DNA from: Aerococcus agrisoli
GTDB lineage: Bacteria; Bacillota; Bacilli; Lactobacillales; Aerococcaceae
Reading direction: 5' to 3'
Length of the DNA stretch: 34,302 bases
Assembly: GCF_003797145.1 (NCBI RefSeq)
Contig: NZ_RKMG01000022.1
Coordinates: 1 to 34,302 of the forward strand
Shown: positions 9,006-16,630 of the stretch, in pieces
Numbering within the stretch: the stretch's first letter is position 1
Layout of the letters: each line of letters opens with the position of its first letter
Made by a program: the position numbers and the translations under genes
The notes under the pieces: generated by a model
Seen by the model: the letters and a program-made list of their open reading frames with translations, nothing else
The model's database searches: none
What the model was told of the DNA's origin: nothing

Positions 9006-10584
9006 CAGGTTCTCCTCCTTCAATAGTCATATCATGCTCAGAACGCACTTGGCTTTGAAGACGAGCTTCTTCCAGTGGTACGCCCGCCATTAATAAACCT
9101 AATTCAGATTCATTTGTTTCATTTGCGTTCACAATGGCAATAATTTGCCCTTCATGCATTACAGCAATACGGTCAGAAACGCCCATGATTTCATCTAACT
9201 CAAAGCTCATCAATAGAACAGCTTTACCAGCATCACGATGTTGGATTAAGCGGTCATGCACAAATTCAATTGCACCTACATCTAAACCACGTGTTGGTTG
9301 TGCAGCAATTAATAGATCAGGATTTCGGTCTAATTCACGCGCAATGATTACTTTCTGTTGGTTACCACCAGATAAGTCACCTGCTAAAGCAAATTCACTC
9401 GTCGTACGCACATCAAATTCTTCAATTAATGTACGTGCATGTTCTTGAATAAATTTGTGGTTTAATAAACCACGATTTGAAAATGGTTTATGGTAGTAAG
9501 ATTGCATTGCCATATTTTCAGCAATACTTAATGGTAAGAATAAACCATGTTTTTGACGGTCTTCTGGAATATGACCTAAACCAGCTTCAGTGATTTTACG
9601 AGGTTTTTTATTTGTTACATCTTTACCGCTTAATTGAACACGACCTGATTCAATTTTACGTAAACCTGAAATAGCTTGGATTAATTCTGATTGACCATTC
9701 CCATCAATACCAGCAATACCAAGAATTTCACCGCCGCGAACGTTGAAATTTACTTTTTTCACAGCATCTAAGCCACGAGATTCTTTAACAACTAAATCTT
9801 CAACTTCTAAAACAACCTCTTTCAATTGAGGTGCTTGTTTGTTCACTTGGAAGTTTACGTGACGGCCAACCATCATGTCAGCAAGTTCTTGTTTACTTAC
9901 ATCAGCAACATTTACAGTACCAATTGTTTGTCCACGACGAATAACCGTACAGCGGTCTGCAACAGTAGTGATTTCGTCCAATTTATGGGTAATCAAAATA
10001 ATTGATTTACCTTCAAGTGTCATAGCTTTCATGATTTGCATTAATTCATCAATTTCTTGAGGGGTTAAAACCGCTGTTGGCTCATCAAAGATTAAAATAT
10101 CTGCACCACGATACAGTGCTTTGATAATTTCTACCCTTTGTTGTTGACCTACAGAAATATCTTGTACATATGCATCAGGATTCACAGCTAGATGATATTT
10201 TTCAGATAATTCTTTAATTTGTTCATTGGCTGCCGCAGAGTCAATATAGCCAAATTTAGTTGTTTCTTTACCCAAAGTGATATTTTCTGCCACTGTAAAA
10301 TTATCAATCAACATAAAATGTTGATGAACCATTCCAATACCTAATTTATTCGCTACTTCAGGTGAAGAAATAGATTCAACTTGACCATTTACCAAGATTT
10401 CACCAGAAGTTGGTGATAATAATCCAGATAAAATGTTCATTAAAGTAGATTTACCAGCACCATTTTCACCTAAAAGTGCGTGGATCTCTCCTTTTTTCAA
10501 ATTAAGATTGATATTGTCATTTGCTTTGTAAGTACCGAAAATCTTTGTGATATCGTGCATCTCAATGACATTTTCCGTATGCAT
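8992..10584 (-). CDS. nupO: Nucleoside ABC importer ATPase, NupO-type (two ABC domains)
   Basis: A 530-residue ATPase made of two fused ABC domains, as in sugar and BMP-type nucleoside importers. The first domain has Walker A GENGAGKST (about 39), signature SVGQQQR and Walker B ILIFDEPT. The second is degenerate: Walker A reads GIDGNGQSE without the Lys, the signature LSGGNQQK is intact, and Walker B ends in AAQPTRGLD with Gln for the catalytic Glu. This asymmetry is normal for the family. GAGAGG precedes the ATG by eight bases. It follows the lipoprotein gene after an 85-base gap containing a terminator-like hairpin. Confidence 0.92.
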   Translation of the reverse strand: MHTENVIEMHDITKIFGTYKANDNINLNLKKGEIHALLGENGAGKSTLMNILSGLLSPTSGEILVNGQVESISSPEVANKLGIGMVHQHFMLIDNFTVAENITLGKETTKFGYIDSAAANEQIKELSEKYHLAVNPDAYVQDISVGQQQRVEIIKALYRGADILIFDEPTAVLTPQEIDELMQIMKAMTLEGKSIILITHKLDEITTVADRCTVIRRGQTIGTVNVADVSKQELADMMVGRHVNFQVNKQAPQLKEVVLEVEDLVVKESRGLDAVKKVNFNVRGGEILGIAGIDGNGQSELIQAISGLRKIESGRVQLSGKDVTNKKPRKITEAGLGHIPEDRQKHGLFLPLSIAENMAMQSYYHKPFSNRGLLNHKFIQEHARTLIEEFDVRTTSEFALAGDLSGGNQQKVIIARELDRNPDLLIAAQPTRGLDVGAIEFVHDRLIQHRDAGKAVLLMSFELDEIMGVSDRIAVMHEGQIIAIVNANETNESELGLLMAGVPLEEARLQSQVRSEHDMTIEGGEPVESI

Positions 10585-10613
10585 AAGTCTAACCTCTCAT
10601 TTCTAGATTTCAC

Positions 10614-10643
10614 AGAAAAGCGTCAGCCCATTACGACTGACGC
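10614..10643 (-). terminator. Intercistronic attenuating hairpin between the BMP lipoprotein and nupO
   Basis: On the minus strand GCGTCAG pairs with CTGACGC around a ten-base loop (10620-10626 with 10637-10643), followed by TTTTCT. It is a modest intrinsic terminator placed after the lipoprotein gene. Partial read-through would give more binding protein than transporter, a common arrangement in ABC importer operons. Confidence 0.6.
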
Positions 10644-10669
10644 AACTTTCCATTCAATTGTGTATTCTA

Positions 10670-11743
10670 TTATTCTGACAATGTTTCAGGAACAGTGATT
10701 TCACCGTCGATAATTTGTTGTTTAGCTTCTTCAACTTTGGCAATAGTTTCTTCAGATAAGTTACCTTCAGTTAAATCAACTGTACCTTCCGCTAAACCAT
10801 ATTCTACCAATTCTCCGCCTGGGAATCCATCACTAATTGTTTGATTTGAAATTGCTTGGATTGCAGAACCAGTATCTTTAATTGTTGAAGTTAAAGTGAA
10901 GTTACCACCTGACCATTCACCTTCTTCGCTTTGGTCACGGTCAACACCGATAACCCAAAGTTTTTCGTCTGGAGTTGCTTCTAAACGGTTACGTGCTTCT
11001 GTGAAGACACCGTTACCTGATGCACCAGCAGCTGCGTAGATTACGTCAACGCCACTTGTGTACATTGCGTTAGCAATTTGTTGACCAGTTGCTGCATCAC
11101 CGAATGATTCAACGTATTGTGCGTCTACTTCGATTGAGTCATCAATTGAAGCTACACCAGCTTTGAAACCAGCTTCGAAACGTTCGATTGTAGGAGTTTG
11201 CATACCACCAACGAAACCAACTTTACCAGTTGTAGAGTTTTCAGCAGCAGCGATACCAGCTAAGAATGCTGCTTCTTGATCTTTAAATGTCATTGAAACA
11301 ACGTTGTCGCCTTCAACTTCACCATCGATAATCGCAAAGTTTTGTTCTGGGTTAGCAGGTGCTACTTCAGCGATAGTGTCTACTAACATGAAGCCCATAC
11401 CAAAGATAATGTCATAACCATCTGCGATAGCAGTGTTAAAGTTTGGTACGAAGTCAGCTGAATCATCTGATTGGTAGTATTGAACTTTGTTACCAGTTTC
11501 TTCAGACCAAGCTTGCATACCTTCCCAAGCTGATTGGTTGAATGAACGGTCGTCAACGCCACCTTCGTCAGTAATCATTGCAATTGCGTATTCACCAGTA
11601 GCTGATGAAGTAGATTCTGAACCGCTAGCAGCAGAAGAAGTTTCTGAAGCAGTGCTAGATGAACCTGCATCTTGACCTTGGCAAGCAGCTAATGCGAATA
11701 CAGAAGCACCTAATAAAGCAATTGTTTTAAATTTTGATGACAT
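10670..11743 (-). CDS. BMP-family nucleoside-binding lipoprotein
   Basis: A 357-residue lipoprotein of the BMP family (PF02608; B. subtilis NupN/YufN, L. lactis BmpA). The signal peptide ends in the lipobox LAAC with the acylated Cys at residue 21. A 25-30 residue Ser/Thr/Ala-rich linker follows, then the folded domain beginning near YAIAMITDEGGVDDRSFNQ. The motif DDRSFNQSAWEG is the family's nucleoside-binding signature. It is anchored outside the membrane and delivers nucleosides to the NupO/P/Q complex. GGGAGG lies eight bases before the ATG. It is the first gene of the operon and the best expressed by position; PurBox-like sites flank its promoter. Confidence 0.93.
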   Translation of the reverse strand: MSSKFKTIALLGASVFALAACQGQDAGSSSTASETSSAASGSESTSSATGEYAIAMITDEGGVDDRSFNQSAWEGMQAWSEETGNKVQYYQSDDSADFVPNFNTAIADGYDIIFGMGFMLVDTIAEVAPANPEQNFAIIDGEVEGDNVVSMTFKDQEAAFLAGIAAAENSTTGKVGFVGGMQTPTIERFEAGFKAGVASIDDSIEVDAQYVESFGDAATGQQIANAMYTSGVDVIYAAAGASGNGVFTEARNRLEATPDEKLWVIGVDRDQSEEGEWSGGNFTLTSTIKDTGSAIQAISNQTISDGFPGGELVEYGLAEGTVDLTEGNLSEETIAKVEEAKQQIIDGEITVPETLSE

Positions 11744-11789
11744 GAATTTTTCCTCCCGAATGCGAATGTTAGTTTGTAATTTTAATGTT

Positions 11790-11802
11790 ATTGTTCGCTT
11801 AT
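11790..11802 (-). promoter_or_regulatory. PurBox-like site downstream of the bmp promoter
   Basis: On the minus strand the 13 bases ATAAGCGAACAAT match the PurR box consensus AWWWCCGAACWWT except at position 5. It lies just downstream of the predicted transcription start (about 11806), a position suited to repression. A weaker inverted GCGAA half-site lies at 11762-11766. Confidence 0.55.
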
Positions 11803-11812
11803 TACATTGATA

Positions 11813-11841
11813 ATATTACTCGATTCTCTCAGAATTGTAAA
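11813..11841 (-). promoter_or_regulatory. Promoter of the nucleoside importer operon
   Basis: On the minus strand a -35 TTTACA (11836-11841) and a -10 TAATAT (11813-11818) are 17 bases apart, about 70 bases upstream of the lipoprotein start. It is bracketed by two CGAAC-type boxes. Confidence 0.6.
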
Positions 11842-11856
11842 GACATATTTACAAAA

Positions 11857-11869
11857 AATGTTCGTATTT
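11857..11869 (-). promoter_or_regulatory. PurBox-like site upstream of the bmp promoter
   Basis: On the minus strand AAATACGAACATT matches AWWWCCGAACWWT except at position 5. It ends 15 bases upstream of the -35. In lactococci PurR activates from upstream PurBoxes, while in bacilli it represses, so the sign of control cannot be read here. A related plus-strand site, AATCACGAACAAT with two mismatches, is at 11918-11930. Confidence 0.55.
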
Positions 11870-11967
11870 TTTTAATATTTGATGGTTTTCGCTTATTTCA
11901 AGCCTATTTTCAGGAAAAATCACGAACAATATTGGTATTTTTTATGAAAATGGCTTAAATTTCTTTC

Positions 11968-12006
11968 AAAAAATTTCCCCCTATCAATAAATATAGGAGG
12001 AAATTT
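11968..12006 (-). terminator. Terminator of the EIIA(Glc) gene
   Basis: A 14-pair stem with one wobble (11971-11984 with 11993-12006) closes an eight-base loop and runs into TTTTTT on the minus strand. It lies directly after the crr stop codon. Confidence 0.85.
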
Positions 12007-12014
12007 ACATTTAT

Positions 12015-12533
12015 TTAATTATTTATAGATACTGAACCAACCACTTCGGTATGGTTAACTTGACCAGAAGCAGTTAATGAAAGAATTGATGAGCCTTCTA
12101 AGTTAGTAAATACGACTACGATAGATTTTCCTTTACCAGCAGCTTCTAATTGCGCTAAATCAACGACAGCAATTAAAGAACCTTCTTCGACGCGATCACC
12201 TTCAGCAATTTTCACTTCGAAAGGTGCCCCATCTAACTCAACTGTATCAATACCCATGTGAACTAAAACTTCAACATCTTCATCAGTTTTAATATAGATG
12301 GCATGTTTAGTTGGGAAAATACTCATTACTGTACCAGCAACTGGTGCAAATACTTCAGTAGATACAGGTTCAATGGCATAGCCGTCACCCATCATTTTTT
12401 GAGAAAATACAGGATCGTCTACCTGATCAATAGTTTTGAATTCACCTGTGGCAGGAGCAAATAAGACTTCACTTGAAGTTGCATTTTGCTGAGCTGTCTG
12501 TTTGCTTTTATCTTTCTTGAAAAAATTAAACAT
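12015..12533 (-). CDS. crr: PTS glucose-type EIIA protein, stand-alone
   Basis: A 172-residue soluble EIIA of the glucose/sucrose PTS family (PF00358). The order is a short charged N-terminus, APATGEF, GDGYAIEP, APVAGTV, then the first His in PTKHAIYI and the phosphorylated active-site His in LVHMGIDTV (about residue 93). It takes phosphate from HPr and passes it to EIIB domains of sugar permeases that lack their own EIIA. No EIIBC gene is adjacent, so it probably serves permeases encoded elsewhere. AAGGAG lies 11 bases before the ATG. It is monocistronic and divergent from uppP. Confidence 0.92.
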   Translation of the reverse strand: MFNFFKKDKSKQTAQQNATSSEVLFAPATGEFKTIDQVDDPVFSQKMMGDGYAIEPVSTEVFAPVAGTVMSIFPTKHAIYIKTDEDVEVLVHMGIDTVELDGAPFEVKIAEGDRVEEGSLIAVVDLAQLEAAGKGKSIVVVFTNLEGSSILSLTASGQVNHTEVVGSVSINN

Positions 12534-12580
12534 AATTTTTTTGGCTCCTTATCGATTTCTTTATCTTTAACTATGGATAA

Positions 12581-12589
12581 ATCATAACA
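12581..12589 (-). promoter_or_regulatory. Candidate extended -10 of the crr promoter
   Basis: The minus strand reads TGTTATGAT, an extended -10 (TGn plus TATGAT), about 50 bases before the crr start. The -35 region is weak. Confidence 0.4.
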
Positions 12590-12634
12590 TAATCACAAAA
12601 ATAATGGAATGAAATCCCTTAATACGTTAAATGA

Positions 12635-12668
12635 ATAGAAAATTTAAAAGTCTTCTTAAATTTTCTAT
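12635..12668 (+). repeat. Perfect 13-bp inverted repeat with T-tract between crr and uppP
   Basis: ATAGAAAATTTAA (12635-12647) is the exact reverse complement of 12656-12668, with an eight-base loop, followed on the plus strand by GTTTTTTT. It has the form of a rightward intrinsic terminator, but its T-tract overlaps the -35 of the uppP promoter. It either ends an unannotated short rightward transcript or acts as a DNA or RNA control element. Confidence 0.6.
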
Positions 12669-12674
12669 GTTTTT

Positions 12675-12703
12675 TTGTTTTATTAACGTCTTTCATTTAT
12701 ACT
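12675..12703 (+). promoter_or_regulatory. Promoter of uppP
   Basis: A -35-like TTGTTT (12675-12680) and a -10 TATACT (12698-12703) are 17 bases apart, 39 bases before the uppP start. An ACGTTAA/TTAACGT pair (12624-12630 and 12683-12689) straddles the hairpin and enters the promoter spacer. Confidence 0.55.
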
Positions 12704-12742
12704 TAATTGGTAATTATTTATTTAATGAAGGGATATTGATAT

Positions 12743-13567
12743 ATGTTAGATACATTAAAAGTCATTTTATTCGGGATTGTTGAGGGTATCACCGAATGGT
12801 TACCTATTTCATCTACCGGACATATGATCTTATTAGAAGAATTTATTACTTTAGATGTTCGTCAAGAATTCTGGGATATATTTCTTGTAGTAATCCAATT
12901 AGGAGCGATTCTAGCGGTTGTGTGGTTGAATTTCAGCCAATTAAACCCAATCGCACCGAGTAAATCTAAGGAAGAAAAAACAGAAACTTGGATGACATGG
13001 GTTAAAGTAATTGTTGGATGCTTACCTGCAGCTGTTTTAGGTTTATTACTTGATGATTGGATGGAAGCGAACTTGATGAACTGGTTTGTTGTTTCAATTA
13101 TGTTAATCCTTTATGGTATTTGGTTCATTTGGATTGAAAACCGTCATCAAAACGTACAACCTCGTATTAATAGCATGGCTGAAATGTCTTATATTGATGC
13201 ATTAAAAATCGGTATGTTCCAAGTTTTATCATTAGTACCCGGTACGTCTAGATCAGGTTCAACTATTTTAGGTGCAACGATTGTAGGTACATCTCGTCCC
13301 CTAGCAGCAAACTTCTCATTCTTTATGTCTATTCCGATTATGTTTGGTGCATCCGCATTAAAACTAGTCAAAGCTTTCTTAGACGGCTTCCAGTTCACAG
13401 CTAGTGAAGTTTGGTTGTTACTGGTAGGTATGGTTGTTGCCTTTGTCGTTTCAGTGCTTACAATTAAATTGTTCTTGAAATACATTAAAACAAATGACTT
13501 CAAGGTATTCGGTTGGTACCGTATTGGTTTAGGTATCATTGTAATTTTGTATTTCTTACTATTCTAA
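12743..13567 (+). CDS. uppP: Undecaprenyl-diphosphatase UppP (BacA)
   Basis: A 274-residue polytopic membrane enzyme of the BacA/UppP family (PF02673). It removes a phosphate from undecaprenyl diphosphate so that the lipid carrier can be reused in cell-wall synthesis, and overproduction gives bacitracin resistance in other bacteria. The two catalytic signatures are present: [14 protein letters not shown] at residues 14-27 and [10 protein letters not shown] near 168, with the family's paired hydrophobic segments. Length is typical. GAAGGG precedes the ATG. Single gene, ended by the hairpin at 13604-13640. Confidence 0.95.
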   Translation: MLDTLKVILFGIVEGITEWLPISSTGHMILLEEFITLDVRQEFWDIFLVVIQLGAILAVVWLNFSQLNPIAPSKSKEEKTETWMTWVKVIVGCLPAAVLGLLLDDWMEANLMNWFVVSIMLILYGIWFIWIENRHQNVQPRINSMAEMSYIDALKIGMFQVLSLVPGTSRSGSTILGATIVGTSRPLAANFSFFMSIPIMFGASALKLVKAFLDGFQFTASEVWLLLVGMVVAFVVSVLTIKLFLKYIKTNDFKVFGWYRIGLGIIVILYFLLF

Positions 13568-13603
13568 TTCTATAATATGTATGTGAAAAAGACATACATA
13601 ATA

Positions 13604-13640
13604 AAAAGCATCAAGGATATGTATCCTTGATGCTTTTCTT
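13604..13640. terminator. Bidirectional terminator between uppP and aspartate kinase
   Basis: AAAAGCATCAAGGATA (13604-13619) pairs with its complement at 13622-13637, with A-run and T-run flanks, so it can end both converging transcripts. A smaller TATGTATGT/ACATACATA hairpin sits just before it (about 13577-13600). Confidence 0.9.
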
Positions 13641-13646
13641 TTGCGC

Positions 13647-15005
13647 TTAATTATTAAAAAATTCATTGTAGATAGCACGAACGGCATCATTTTCACGTTC
13701 TTCAATAATACCAAACATGACTGAAATTTCTGATGAACCTTGGTTAATCATTTCCAAGTTGATGCCAGCTTCAGATAAGGCTTTGGTTGCACGCGCTGTG
13801 TTCCCAATATTTTCAATCATGCCTTCCCCTACAATCATTAGTAAACTGATATTATCACGTTTTTCGATTGCATCCGCCGCTGTTTCAGCTTTGATTTCGA
13901 TAACCATTTCTTCAAATTCAGTTTTTGATAAAGAATCTTCTTTGAAAATAACATCTATATCATCAATGCCAGATACGATATGCTCAAAAGAAACGTTATA
14001 TTTTTCCAACACTGATAATACACGACGAACAAAACCAACTTCACGGTTCATCATATATTTTTGAATATACACACTAGCAAAACCACTTGTAGAAGCGATA
14101 CCAGAAATTGGTAAATGGTTCTTTGGACGAGTACGTGTAATCAAAGTACCTGGTGCTTGTGGTTCATTTGTATTTTTGATTGCTACTGGAATGTTTGCGA
14201 TAAACGCTGGTTGTAAAGCTTCATCATGGAATACAGAGAATCCAGCATATGAAAGTTCACGCATTTCAGAATATGTTAATTGTTCGATTGGAACAGGATT
14301 TGAAACTACACCTGGATTAGCTACATATATAGAAGAAACATCTGTAAAGTTCTCATACATATCTGCTTTTACCCCATTAGCTACTATGGCACCGGTAATA
14401 TCCGAACCACCACGTGAAAATGTAACTAGTTTACCAGTTTTGGTGTAACCAAAGAAACCTGGAATTACGACAACACTCTCTTGTTTACGTAGTTTATATA
14501 AGTTTTGATAAGATTCCGGCAATACACGCGCATGGCCTGGATTATCTGATAAATATAATCCTGCATCTTGAGGGTTCATATATACAGCATCTAATCCTTG
14601 TTCAGAAAAATATGCAGCAATTAATTGTGCATTTGCATCTTCACCAAAAGCTTTCACAGCATCAGTAAAATAAGCAGTATTTTCATATGTATCATCAGTA
14701 ATTGTTCTATTTAATTGTTTAGATAATTTTTCTACAATGGCTAAATCCATATTTAAGCCTTCTGCAGTATCTCTGAAGCGATCAATAATCTTGTTAAAAG
14801 TAGCTGACGCATTATCACTATCACGCAAAGTTTCCGCAGCTAAGTCGATTAATAAATCAGTTACCTTAATATCAGACTTATCACGTTTCCCGGGTGCGGA
14901 TACAATCACAAATTTTCTACTCGTATCCTCTAGGACAATGTTTTTTACTTTTTCCAACTGTTCAGCAGATGCTACTGAAGATCCACCAAATTTGATTACT
15001 TTCAT
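13647..15005 (-). CDS. Aspartate kinase
   Basis: A 452-residue monofunctional aspartokinase. It phosphorylates L-aspartate to start the lysine/threonine/methionine pathway and, in Gram-positives, the diaminopimelate branch. The N-terminal KFGGSSVA (residues 5-12) is the kinase signature. FSRGGSDITGAIVA (about 202-216) is the substrate-binding block. Two C-terminal ACT domains (about 300-450) suggest feedback control by an amino acid. The length fits the YclM/LysC-III class rather than the alpha/beta LysC with an internal start. The ribosome site is weak (GAGATGAAAAG). No other pathway gene is adjacent. Confidence 0.92.
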   Translation of the reverse strand: MKVIKFGGSSVASAEQLEKVKNIVLEDTSRKFVIVSAPGKRDKSDIKVTDLLIDLAAETLRDSDNASATFNKIIDRFRDTAEGLNMDLAIVEKLSKQLNRTITDDTYENTAYFTDAVKAFGEDANAQLIAAYFSEQGLDAVYMNPQDAGLYLSDNPGHARVLPESYQNLYKLRKQESVVVIPGFFGYTKTGKLVTFSRGGSDITGAIVANGVKADMYENFTDVSSIYVANPGVVSNPVPIEQLTYSEMRELSYAGFSVFHDEALQPAFIANIPVAIKNTNEPQAPGTLITRTRPKNHLPISGIASTSGFASVYIQKYMMNREVGFVRRVLSVLEKYNVSFEHIVSGIDDIDVIFKEDSLSKTEFEEMVIEIKAETAADAIEKRDNISLLMIVGEGMIENIGNTARATKALSEAGINLEMINQGSSEISVMFGIIEERENDAVRAIYNEFFNN

Positions 15006-15080
15006 CTTTTCATCTCATTCCAATCCAATTTTAATCTAACTAATCGTTAGCTTATCATAAATATAGGTCTTACTTCAATA

Positions 15081-15115
15081 GAAAAAATGCCGTAACACCC
15101 TGATAGTGTTACGAC
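15081..15115 (-). terminator. Terminator of the glycogen operon
   Basis: On the minus strand a 12-pair stem with one G-U (15088-15099 with 15104-15115) is followed by TTTTTT. It lies about 30 bases after the glgA stop and closes the PDE-glgBCDA operon. Confidence 0.85.
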
Positions 15116-15145
15116 ATGGGTAAAAATTATGTTAACTGCACTTGA

Positions 15146-16585
15146 TTAATGTACTAATCCTTCATACAATGCGATATATTCCTTAGCAGGTTCTGTCCAA
15201 GAAAAATCAGTAGCCATTGCCTGTTGGATCAATTGATACCATGCATCTGGATTTTGTTCATATACATCAAGCGCATAATGAATGGTTTGTAAGAAAGTAT
15301 CACCATTGAAAATGTTAAAGCTGAAGCCATTACCTTCACCAGTATATTGATTATATGGCTGTACGGTATCAGACAAGCCGCCTGTTTCATGAACGATTGG
15401 CAACGTACCGTAACGCATTGAAATCATTTGGGAAAGACCACATGGCTCAAAAGCGCTTGGCATTAAGAATAAATCAGCACTTGCATAGATTTGTTGCGCT
15501 AATTCGACATCAAAATCGATATACGCACAGAATTGACCGCCGTATTTCCATTCAAAATATCGGAAAGAATTTTCAAATTGCGCTTCACCTGTTCCAAGTA
15601 CGACTACTTGAACATTCCGACTATTCAATAATTCTTCTGCTTTTTCTTGAAGGAGTTGCATCCCTTTTTGATCAGTTAAGCGTGTTACAACACCAAGTAA
15701 AGCAACATCAGGATCAACTTTCAAGCCTATCCGTTCTTGTAGTGCCATTTTATTGGCTTTTTTCGCTTCAATTACATTAGAAGCGTCATAGTTGGCTGTA
15801 ATAGCTGGATCAGTTGCCGGGTTGTTTTGGTCATAATCAATCCCATTTATAATACCTGACAATTTCCAATTATTGTATCGTAACTCACCATCTAATTTTT
15901 CACCAAATGCAGGTGTTTGGATTTCTCGAGCATAATTTGGACTAACTGTGGTTACTCGGTCAGAGAAATTAATCCCACCTTTAAGGTAATTCACTTGTCC
16001 CTCTTTCTCTACCCCATTTTCATGGTATAAAGACATGGTGGTCTTGAAAATATGGTTTAGAGAATCTGGACTTTGCCAACCTTGGAACCGAATATTGTGA
16101 ATTGTTAAGACTTTACGGATATTCTTATACGCTTCAACCCAGTGATAACGGTCAACTAATAAAGCTGGAATCATGGCTGCTTGCCAGTCATTCACATGTA
16201 TAATATCCGGAATAAAGTCGATTTTTTCCATCATTTCGATAACAGCTATATCAAAGAAACCAAAACGTTCTCCATCATCCCCTTGTCCGTATAATTGATC
16301 ACGGTCAAAGTAGGCTAGGTTATCAACGAAATAATATTGAACATTATCTAATACTAAAGTTTTGATACCGACATAAGCAGTTTTATAACCTAATTCTACG
16401 CGGAAACTTGTAACATCAGTTAATTGTTCTTCAAATTTCTGAGGCATTTGCGTGTAATAGGGTAATACTACACGAATGTCGATACCTTGTTTACGTAATT
16501 CTTTCGGCAAAGCATAGGCTACATCACCTAGCCCACCTGTTTTGAAGAATGGCGCACCCTCAGCGGCTACAAATAATACTTTCAT
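15146..16585 (-). CDS. glgA: Glycogen synthase (ADP-glucose type)
   Basis: A 479-residue GT5 glycosyltransferase that extends alpha-1,4-glucan from ADP-glucose. The N-terminal KTGGLGDV (residues 15-22) binds the nucleotide sugar. HNIRFQG and HVNDWQA are in the starch-synthase catalytic domain. The GT1-like C-terminal half carries TRLTDQKG and PSAFEPCGLSQ with the catalytic Glu. Length is standard. AAGGA lies seven to eight bases before the ATG. It is the last gene of the operon, 45 bases after glgD. No glycogen phosphorylase gene follows, unlike many lactobacillar glgBCDAP clusters. Confidence 0.95.
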   Translation of the reverse strand: MKVLFVAAEGAPFFKTGGLGDVAYALPKELRKQGIDIRVVLPYYTQMPQKFEEQLTDVTSFRVELGYKTAYVGIKTLVLDNVQYYFVDNLAYFDRDQLYGQGDDGERFGFFDIAVIEMMEKIDFIPDIIHVNDWQAAMIPALLVDRYHWVEAYKNIRKVLTIHNIRFQGWQSPDSLNHIFKTTMSLYHENGVEKEGQVNYLKGGINFSDRVTTVSPNYAREIQTPAFGEKLDGELRYNNWKLSGIINGIDYDQNNPATDPAITANYDASNVIEAKKANKMALQERIGLKVDPDVALLGVVTRLTDQKGMQLLQEKAEELLNSRNVQVVVLGTGEAQFENSFRYFEWKYGGQFCAYIDFDVELAQQIYASADLFLMPSAFEPCGLSQMISMRYGTLPIVHETGGLSDTVQPYNQYTGEGNGFSFNIFNGDTFLQTIHYALDVYEQNPDAWYQLIQQAMATDFSWTEPAKEYIALYEGLVH

Positions 16586-16630
16586 TTCATCATCCTTCCA
16601 TGCTGCAAGTATTGTTGTTTAACAAAGATA

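Noticed and set aside
9006..9023. Upstream TTG start for nupP giving six more residues
   Set aside because: The extension contains the AAGGAGG ribosome site itself, so translation should start after it, at 9005.
11905..11919. CodY-box-like TATTTTCAGGAAAAA upstream of the nucleoside importer operon
   Set aside because: It has four mismatches to the 15-base consensus AATTTTCWGAAAATT in an AT-rich region. CodY control of this operon is known in B. subtilis, but the site is too weak to call.
15020..15060. Promoter and CTAAC/GTTAG dyad upstream of aspartate kinase
   Set aside because: The possible -35 (TTGAAG) has no -10 at acceptable spacing and the dyad is only five base pairs, so neither can be supported.
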